A DNA stretch of 64,000 bases from NCBI GenBank assembly GCA_036927565.1, contig JAYESD010000004.1:92074942-92138941 (forward strand). Reading direction: 5' to 3'. The translations under genes were made by a program, and so were the position numbers. The notes under the pieces are model-generated. The model ran no database searches, was not told the DNA's origin, and worked only from the letters and a program-made list of their open reading frames with translations. The DNA comes from Tuctoria greenei. Lineage: Eukaryota > Streptophyta > Magnoliopsida > Poales > Poaceae. The number at the start of each line of letters is the position of its first letter. The stretch's first letter is position 1. Below are positions 57,850 to 64,000 of the stretch, one piece after another.

Positions 57850-59160
57850 GAACTCGCGCTCATCACTTTCCTCCGGGCTAACATTGACGTGTTTGCTTGG
57901 CAACCGTCACAAATGCCTGGGATCCCCAGGGAAGTGATTGAGCACAATCTGAAGATTTACCCCGACGCTCGGCCTGTGCATCAGAAACCTCGGAAGCAAT
58001 CTGTAGAGCGACAGAACTTCATCCGACAAGAAGTGAAGAAGTTGCTTGAAGCCGGATTCATCCGAGAAGTTTACCATCCAAAATGGCTGGCAAACCCAGT
58101 CGTTGTGCCCAAGGCCGGCGGGAAACTTCGGATGTGCATCGACTACACCACACTGAATAAGGCATGTCCAAAAGATCCATTCCCACTACCTAGAATAGAT
58201 CAGATAGTGGATTCCACCTCCGGGTGTGAATTACTGTGTTTTCTAGACGCATATTCTGGATATCATCAAATCAGGATGTCTAGGGAAGATGAAGAACATA
58301 CTTCATTCATCACAGTGGATGGATTGTATTGTTACACAGCCATGCCTTTTGGTCTCAAGAATGCAGCTTCAACTTTTGTACGAGCTATGTACAAAACTTT
58401 CGAAGAACTCATCAGAGACATAGTGGAAGTGTACGTCGATGACATCGTGGTCAAAGTCAAGAACAAGGAGTCCCTCTTGGACACCTTGCAGGCTGTCTTC
58501 GATAAGCTGCGGGCCACCCGCACGAAGCTAAACCCAGACAAGTGCGTCTTCGGGGTTAGTTCCGGAAAGCTTCTTGGTTTCCTGGTAAGTCACCGGGGCA
58601 TAGAGGCTAATCCAGCGAAGATAAAAGCCATTGAAGACATGCGGCCACCAACCCGCATCAAAGACGTCCAAAAATTAACCGGATGTCTAGCAGCCCTCAG
58701 CCGGTTCATTTCAAGACTGGCGGAAAGGGCAATTCCCTTCTTCAAGTTACTGAGGAAGTCCGGACCATTCCAATGGTCTGAAGAAGCAGAGAAGGCATTC
58801 CAGGAGCTGAAACAGTTCCTCACCACCCTACCAGTCTTGGTAGCTCCGAACCCTGGTGAGCCTTTATTGCTTTACATTTCAGCAGCTGACGAAGTCGACA
58901 GTATGGTTCTGTTTGCGGAGAGACCGGAACTACCCAATACTCAGGAATCCAGACTCCTTCGGGAGGGTCCGGAGGTTCCTGAAAGCGGGTCTGGGTCCCA
59001 GCTCCCAGACTTGAACCCACAAGAAGCCACTTCAGAGGACCCGAATCCTTCCCAGAGGATCCAGGTCATTCCTGAAGAAGCTCCGGGTTCCTCCACCCAG
59101 AACCCGGAGGTCCCCGAAGAGAGTCTGGACCCCTCCGAGAGGGTCCGGATCAATGAATAG
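57850..59160 (+). CDS. pol: Tat reverse transcriptase and start of RNase H
   Basis: The frame continues directly from the TAG at 57849: ALITFLRANIDVFAWQPSQM, then EVKKLLEAGFIREVYHPKWL, GGKLRMCIDYTTLNKACPKD, LDAYSGYHQIRMS and the catalytic YVDD at 58432-58443. The thumb includes LLGFLVSHRGIEANPAKI. RNase H begins (PFQWSEEAEKAFQELK, LLLYISAADE) and is interrupted by a ~90-residue acidic, Pro/Ser-rich insert with repeats around DPSERVRI, ending in TAG at 59158-59160. All RT catalytic residues are present. It copies element RNA to DNA in the particle. Confidence 0.85.
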   Translation, partial: ELALITFLRANIDVFAWQPSQMPGIPREVIEHNLKIYPDARPVHQKPRKQSVERQNFIRQEVKKLLEAGFIREVYHPKWLANPVVVPKAGGKLRMCIDYTTLNKACPKDPFPLPRIDQIVDSTSGCELLCFLDAYSGYHQIRMSREDEEHTSFITVDGLYCYTAMPFGLKNAASTFVRAMYKTFEELIRDIVEVYVDDIVVKVKNKESLLDTLQAVFDKLRATRTKLNPDKCVFGVSSGKLLGFLVSHRGIEANPAKIKAIEDMRPPTRIKDVQKLTGCLAALSRFISRLAERAIPFFKLLRKSGPFQWSEEAEKAFQELKQFLTTLPVLVAPNPGEPLLLYISAADEVDSMVLFAERPELPNTQESRLLREGPEVPESGSGSQLPDLNPQEATSEDPNPSQRIQVIPEEAPGSSTQNPEVPEESLDPSERVRINE

Positions 59161-61392
59161 GAAGCACCGGACCCCTCCGGGAGGGTCCGGACCATTCAAC
59201 GCCCAGTATACTTCATCAGTGAAGTGTTACATGATGCCAAGACTCGATACCTAGAGGTGCATAAACTGCTCTATGCAGTTCTTATTGCCTCAAGGAAGCT
59301 TCAACATTATTTCCAAGCTCACAAAGTCTCAGTGGTGACTTCATATCCACTTCGAGCGATCCTGCATAATCCCAATTCAACTGGGAATATTGCAAAGTGG
59401 GCAGCGGAACTGGCTGAATTCGACCTCGAATTCATTCCAAGACAAGCAATCAAGAGTCAAGCATTGGCAGATTTCGTGGCAGAATGGACTCCCTCTCCAT
59501 TAAACCCTGGGGGCCCCAGCGAGCAGAAGACGGAACCTCAAGTTCCAGCCTTCACTAAGCCTCACTGGACCCTTTACTTCGACGGCTCCATGCAGAAGCA
59601 GGGAGCCGGAGCTGGAATCCTTCTCCTCGCACCAACCGGGGAGAAGGTGAAATACATGGTACACCTTGACTTCAAGGCAACCAACAACATGGCGGAGTAC
59701 GAAGCACTCATCTATGGATTAAAGGTGGCACTTTCATATGGTGTCAAGCAATTGCTGGTCAAAGGAGATTCACAACTCGTCATCAAGCAGGTGAAGGGTG
59801 AATGCTCCTGCAATAATCTCCAGCTGGCTGCTTACCTCCTTGAAGTCCAGAGGCTTCAGAAGGACTTCGATGTCCTAGACCTTCACCATGTTCAGCGTGC
59901 TCACAACGCTGAAGCTGACGAGCTCTCGACCAAGGCGTCAACCGGAGCTCCGGCTCCTGACGGAACCTTTGTCCGGAGGTTGTCAAAACCCACAGTTCAG
60001 CCTGCCGAACTGAACGAAGGGGGCGAGATCAGCATCCCGAAGCTGACGGTCCCGATGGCCCTGTTACCATGGCAGCCATCAAGGGTCGTAGGACCTGCCG
60101 GAAGCTCCGAGCAACCAAGCACGCAAGACCCAAATGCTCAAGTCAGTTCCGATGCATGGATCTCGGAGATCCGGAACTACTTGAAAGACAACATCCTTCC
60201 TGACGATGATGTGTCCGCTGACCGGGTAGTCAGATTGGCTAAAAGATACACGTTGGTAGAAGGGGATCTCTACCGACGCGGTGCCAACGGCATCCTAATG
60301 CGGTGCATCACAAGGGAAGAAGGCTGCGAGCTCCTCGCAGAAATCCATGGAGGTGAGTGTGGGAACCACGCATCTTCCCGCACGCTGGTCGGAAAAGCCT
60401 TTCGGCACGGCTTCTACTGGCCTACAACGCTCCAGGATGCTACTGAGCTAGTGAAGAAATGCAAAGCATGCCAATTTCATGCAAAGCAAATTCATACACC
60501 TGCTCAGTCCTTACAAATGATACCTCCTACATGGCCTTTCGCTGTGTGGGGGATGGACATCTTGGGACCCTTCCCAAGAGCCGTCGGAGGTTACAAGTTC
60601 CTGTACGTCGCCATCGACAAGTTCACCAAGTGGCCGGAAGCTACTCCTGTTGTGACGATCAACAAACAATCTGCAATCAATTTTCTACAATCTATCGTGA
60701 GCAGATTCGGAGTCCCAAATAAGATCATCACTGATAATGGGACTCAATTCACAAGCTCCGCATTTCAAGGATATTGCGAAGACCTCGGCATACAAGTTTG
60801 CTACGCTTCCGTAGCTCATCCTGCCAGCAATGGACAAGCCGAGAGAGCAAACGCAGAGATCCTTAAAGGACTCAAAACACGCACTTATGAGCGTTTGAAA
60901 AAGCACGGAGCCAATTGGATCGAAGAGCTTCCGCCCACTCTATGGGCCAACAGGACTTCTCCAAGTCGGGCAACCGGAGAAACACCCTTCTTCCTGGTGT
61001 ACGGAGCAGAAGCGATCCTTCCTCCGGAAATCACCTTGGGTTCCCTCCGAGTCCGGACCTTCGACGAAGCCGCGCAGGACCAGCTCCGGCGTGAAGACCT
61101 AGACCTCCTTGAGGAGGGAAGGTGCCAAGCAGCTGTTCGGAACGCCCGATACCGCCAAGCTTTACGGCGCTATCACCAGCGGCATGTACACAACCGACAG
61201 CTCGAGGAAGGCGATCTGGTGCTACGGAGAATACTATCCAGAGAAGGGCAAAACAAACTCTCCCCCGGCTGGGAAGGGCCCTTTCGAGTGATCAAAGTAT
61301 CCCGTCCCGGAAGCGTTCGCTTGGCTACCGAGGATGGGACACCTCTCCCAAATCCTTGGAACATCGAGCACCTCCGTAAGTTCTACACTTAA
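59161..61392 (+). CDS. pol: Tat RNase H, second RNase H and integrase
   Basis: In the same frame after the TAG, the RNase H C-terminal half resumes (IQRPVYFISEVLHDAKTRY, LLYAVLIASRKLQHYF). A second, archaeal-like RNase H follows at 59570-59940 (WTLYFDGSMQKQGAGAG, NNMAEYEALIYGL, GDSQLVIKQV, AHNAEADELS) with its D-E-D-D residues. Integrase has the zinc site (IHGGECGNHASSRT, CKACQ) and an intact core: Asp in GMDILGPF, Asp in ITDNGTQF and Glu in NGQAERANAEI. The C-terminus WEGPFRVIKVSRPGSVRL ends at 61392. It would insert the DNA copy in the nucleus. No other stop is present. Confidence 0.87.
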   Translation, partial: EAPDPSGRVRTIQRPVYFISEVLHDAKTRYLEVHKLLYAVLIASRKLQHYFQAHKVSVVTSYPLRAILHNPNSTGNIAKWAAELAEFDLEFIPRQAIKSQALADFVAEWTPSPLNPGGPSEQKTEPQVPAFTKPHWTLYFDGSMQKQGAGAGILLLAPTGEKVKYMVHLDFKATNNMAEYEALIYGLKVALSYGVKQLLVKGDSQLVIKQVKGECSCNNLQLAAYLLEVQRLQKDFDVLDLHHVQRAHNAEADELSTKASTGAPAPDGTFVRRLSKPTVQPAELNEGGEISIPKLTVPMALLPWQPSRVVGPAGSSEQPSTQDPNAQVSSDAWISEIRNYLKDNILPDDDVSADRVVRLAKRYTLVEGDLYRRGANGILMRCITREEGCELLAEIHGGECGNHASSRTLVGKAFRHGFYWPTTLQDATELVKKCKACQFHAKQIHTPAQSLQMIPPTWPFAVWGMDILGPFPRAVGGYKFLYVAIDKFTKWPEATPVVTINKQSAINFLQSIVSRFGVPNKIITDNGTQFTSSAFQGYCEDLGIQVCYASVAHPASNGQAERANAEILKGLKTRTYERLKKHGANWIEELPPTLWANRTSPSRATGETPFFLVYGAEAILPPEITLGSLRVRTFDEAAQDQLRREDLDLLEEGRCQAAVRNARYRQALRRYHQRHVHNRQLEEGDLVLRRILSREGQNKLSPGWEGPFRVIKVSRPGSVRLATEDGTPLPNPWNIEHLRKFYT

Positions 61393-62655
61393 TTCCACGG
61401 AGGTGAGTCTTAAGTAACTTGAAATGTATGTTATAGAGTTATTGTACAGAGTCGGGTAGTTCCTCCGGGAGAGCAGTCGGACCTTTCCCGAAAGGTTTGA
61501 AAAGCTCATGCAACACTTGATACAGTCTCCGGACTAGAAGTGTGGCTAACTACCCCGGGTCAAACGAGGAACCAAACACACTTAGCCTGGTTCCGTACCC
61601 TAAGAGTGTACTTGTTTCCCCTGTACCCCGGACCTATAATGAAAGACATCTTCATGTGAAATAGACTCCACGTGCATTCATTTTTGCATAGGCTCGATAT
61701 TTTTATTTTTCTCTTTCTTGTCTATAACAGAAATGTGCAATTCTTAAGAAGTTCTAGTTTGACCGGTTTACGTACGATTCGAGTCGAATTGTTGGATTTT
61801 TTAGATTTAAATATCGTTTGTGGCCAACTCGCCTGAAAGCCGCCAAGCCATCCTAGGGCCGGAGTGCGCTATCGACTTAGCCTGGTCAAGCACCCTAAGT
61901 ACGCCACTCTACCTACATCCCGGCAGGCCAAAGTAAGGTGGGTCCATGGACAATTGGATCTAAAAGAAAAGACAATTCATCCAGTCGTACTAAAAATCGT
62001 GTTCAAACTTAAAATTTTCTTGAGAACCATAATCCACGACGAAGTTATAGACAAGGAACGAATTTTACTATTTTTCTTGGCTTAAGTGCGCAGGAAAAAT
62101 GAACCAAAGTTGAGGGAGAAAAACCGGAGCTAACCAAGCTCCGACTCCCACCAGAGCGTCAACCGTAGGCGTTAACTAAAAGATGGTGAGAAGACCCCGT
62201 CACTGGAGTCTGTTGCCAGCAAACCAAGTGTGGCAAGGGTCATCGCCGGAGCTACTAAGCTCCGACACCTTGGAGTATTAACTATCGACGCTCAACGTGT
62301 TGGTAGAGGCTATTGCCGGAGCTACTAAGCTCCGACGATGGACTGTACCGGAGCTTCTAAGCTCCGACGATTTCAAGGGACCTTCACTATCGAAAACTTC
62401 GGACCTAAATTATACGAGTTCGAAGCAAATTCGTCTTCAAAAAAACTCAACATCCTTTTGGTACATGTCCACAATCAAATTGTGCACATCTACCAGGGGG
62501 CCAAGTGAAGACAAAGATGTTGAAGACAAAAAAATGAAATTCACGAAAAATTGAGGATTTCATTTCATCAGAAGACCAGAGATTACATCTGGAGACAAGG
62601 GATTACAAAATTGAGGAAGAAGAGAAGATACAAGTAAAGGCTAAGAGAGATGGTC
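61393..62655 (+). other. Tat 3' region with hairpin array
   Basis: No supported ORF was found. Four copies of a 7-bp inverted repeat CGGAGCT/AGCTCCG with 4-5 base loops lie at 62125-62143, 62247-62264, 62317-62334 and 62349-62366. Related GCTCCGG words are frequent in the LTR of the same element. The stretch separates integrase from the antisense ORF. Confidence 0.55.
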
Positions 62656-64000
62656 CTAGACCCTATGGAAGAACTCGGCAACCTTCTGGGCGACCTCCGA
62701 CACGCTGGCTCGGGTAGCTTCGCCTTCTCCTTCGACGGGGCCTTCAAGCACCGGGTCCAGAGGGAATCGAGGGTTCCGGCTAGTGTAGCACGTCAACACA
62801 TACTCTGTGACGTTCCTAGCCAGGGATTGCCCCTCGACTTCCAGCTGGTCCGCGATGACGTCGCCCACCTTGGAGACCTTGCTGCCCGCAGCGCTCAACG
62901 CTTGCAACGCAAGGTCCAGCTCCGGCTCCGGATCATCCGGGAGCACGGGGCTGAAACCCATCGGCGCCAGCGCATCGTCGGCCTTGCTCAGGAACTCCCA
63001 AATTTGCAGGGAGTCCGTCTTCCTCAGGCCCTTCATCTCTTCCAGGGATCTCCGGGCCGCCGTCAGCTCCGAATTCTCGCGGGAGAGGCGCTCAACTTCT
63101 TTGGCGTTCTGCTGGATTTTCGCAGCAACCCGCTTCTCAAGTCTTCCGAGCTCCTCCTCCCGGAGGTGGATCTTATTCCGGCGGTCAACCAGGTCCTTCT
63201 CCCTAGCCTCCGCTTTCTTCTCCCGGGCGATAAGGGCACACTCATACTCGTAGATTTCCTGCCCCCGCACCCAGGTCTTCTCCTCCTCCTCGAGGCAGCG
63301 CTCTTCCAATTTTTTAGTGCGCTCCTCGAGACCCTTGTCCACCAGAGCTGTTTTCTCGGCGAGCTCATCCTCCCGTCGCAAGACGTCATCCCGTAGCTCC
63401 AGGAGTTTTTGCTCCTCATCCTCGAGCCGCTTTTCCCTTCCCTCAAGTGCCTCTCGGCGCTTGATGAGTACGGTGCTGATGGCCTCGAGTTGATCGAACC
63501 GAGCGTTGGCCGCGTCGTTAGTAGCCTTAGCTTGGTCATGGAACTCCTGGGATTGAGCGTCGAGGGCGTGAGTCATGCTCTCCCTCTCGTCCAGCAGCTC
63601 ACCCCAGAGCTCCAGGCGGACCTTCTCCCGCCTGATCCATTCCTTGTCATCCGCAATCCTCGACTGCGCTAGCTTAGTCTCAAAGTGGAGCCGATTACGC
63701 CACCTCCTAAGGGTTTGGCGCTCCTCTTCAAGAGCTTTGCTGTCGTGGAAGAAGGCCAGTTGGACCTGACGTAGACTGGAGCAGGCATTGTCGATGGACA
63801 TCGACAGAGAGATGGGCTCCGGACCTGCCGGGATCTCCTCCGCTGGTTCCAGCAGGTCTTCATTTACAAAAATTGGGTCCCACTCTACGAGAGTGGAACC
63901 CCGAGCTTCGAAAGCACTAGGGCACTCCTCCGGGATGGCCTCAGTCGCCACCGAAGAAGGTCCCGCCACCAAGTCTTCGTTTGCCCCCTCAGGCTGGGGG
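62656..64000 (-). CDS. Tat antisense ORF, long coiled coil (N-terminus outside window)
   Basis: The minus-strand frame is open from the window edge (position 63999) to a TAG at 62656, at least 447 codons, without interruption. It is Glu/Arg/Leu-rich. A long heptad stretch occupies roughly 63770-63010 (REALEGREKRLEDEEQKLLE, DLVDRRNKIHLREEELG, RLSRENSELTAARRSLEEM), followed by a C-terminal segment with GFSPVLPDDPEPELDLAL and VAEFFHRV. Antisense ORFs between integrase and the 3' LTR are known in Tat elements (Grande, RIRE2 and relatives), and some carry a domain named putative gypsy-type transposon (PF04195) upstream of such a coiled coil. Function is unknown. The start codon lies beyond the window. 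Confidence 0.72.
   Translation of the reverse strand, partial: PQPEGANEDLVAGPSSVATEAIPEECPSAFEARGSTLVEWDPIFVNEDLLEPAEEIPAGPEPISLSMSIDNACSSLRQVQLAFFHDSKALEEERQTLRRWRNRLHFETKLAQSRIADDKEWIRREKVRLELWGELLDERESMTHALDAQSQEFHDQAKATNDAANARFDQLEAISTVLIKRREALEGREKRLEDEEQKLLELRDDVLRREDELAEKTALVDKGLEERTKKLEERCLEEEEKTWVRGQEIYEYECALIAREKKAEAREKDLVDRRNKIHLREEELGRLEKRVAAKIQQNAKEVERLSRENSELTAARRSLEEMKGLRKTDSLQIWEFLSKADDALAPMGFSPVLPDDPEPELDLALQALSAAGSKVSKVGDVIADQLEVEGQSLARNVTEYVLTCYTSRNPRFPLDPVLEGPVEGEGEATRASVSEVAQKVAEFFHRV

Larger units (their letters stand above)
54562..64000 (+). mobile_element. Tat-clade Ty3/gypsy retrotransposon, continuing past the window
   Basis: It has a 5' LTR, primer-binding site, a single gag-protease-RT-RNase H-second RNase H-integrase frame with only two TAG interruptions, a long 3' region and an antisense ORF. 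The second (archaeal-like) RNase H and the antisense ORF downstream of integrase are hallmarks of the Tat lineage (RIRE2/Grande relatives). The 3' LTR is outside the window. It is the least decayed and probably youngest element here. Confidence 0.87.

Noticed and set aside
62650..63396. A 248-codon plus-strand ORF near the right end
   Set aside because: It is the shadow of the longer, coiled-coil antisense ORF on the minus strand, whose amino-acid composition and position fit known Tat antisense ORFs.

Overview
The window is repeat-rich plant nuclear DNA with no recognisable host gene. It is almost certainly from a grass: the large LTR retrotransposons belong to the Athila, Tekay/Del and Tat clades of Ty3/gypsy plus Ty1/copia, there is a CACTA (En/Spm) transposon, and the Athila pieces resemble the rice RIRE3/RIRE8 type. 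Species cannot be read from the sequence. Almost all coding regions are broken transposon ORFs, so this is a nested, mostly dead repeat block, probably heterochromatic or intergenic.

Layout. (1) 1-15240: fragments of Athila-clade elements. The gag part (1-1583) and pol part (9723-12112) of an autonomous-type element flank a related element (about 1584-9722) that has two LTRs, gag and protease but no polymerase. A reverse-strand LTR-like stretch (14041-14680) and another gag remnant (14690-15235) follow. (2) 15257-19194: a Ty1/copia 5' LTR, primer-binding site and decayed gag, cut at 19195 by the next element. (3) 19195-47598: a Tekay/Del chromovirus, Del-A (+ strand), with a 3.8 kb LTR, gag-pol and the start of its 3' LTR. 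A complete second Tekay/Del element, Del-B (- strand, 23748-39888), lies in its leader between perfect CCGGC target-site duplications. A solo LTR of a Tat-type element (40142-41001) lies in the same leader.

(4) 47599 to about 54561: a CACTA transposon whose CACTA end interrupts the Del-A 3' LTR. It has 1.4 kb of subterminal tandem repeats, then a reverse-strand TNP2-type transposase (DUF4216, DUF4218, Transposase_21 and Transpos_assoc regions). Its other end is not seen. A roughly 770 bp imperfect inverted repeat lies at 53690-54460. (5) 54562 to the right edge: a Tat-clade Ty3/gypsy element, the best preserved in the window. It has an 830 bp LTR, a primer-binding site, one gag-pol frame broken only by two TAG codons, a second RNase H, a 3' region with four near-identical hairpins, and a long antisense coiled-coil ORF running off the window.

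Reading the nesting from outside in: gag fragment, then copia, then Del-A, then Del-B, the Tat solo LTR and the CACTA; the full Tat element may have landed in the CACTA. Several in-frame stops are TGA where relatives carry Arg, as expected from deamination of methylated CpG. The observations most worth a second look are the leader ORF of Del-B, the Tat element (two amber codons, antisense ORF, hairpin array, G-box modules in the LTR), the CACTA subterminal repeat architecture and the polymerase-less Athila-like element.
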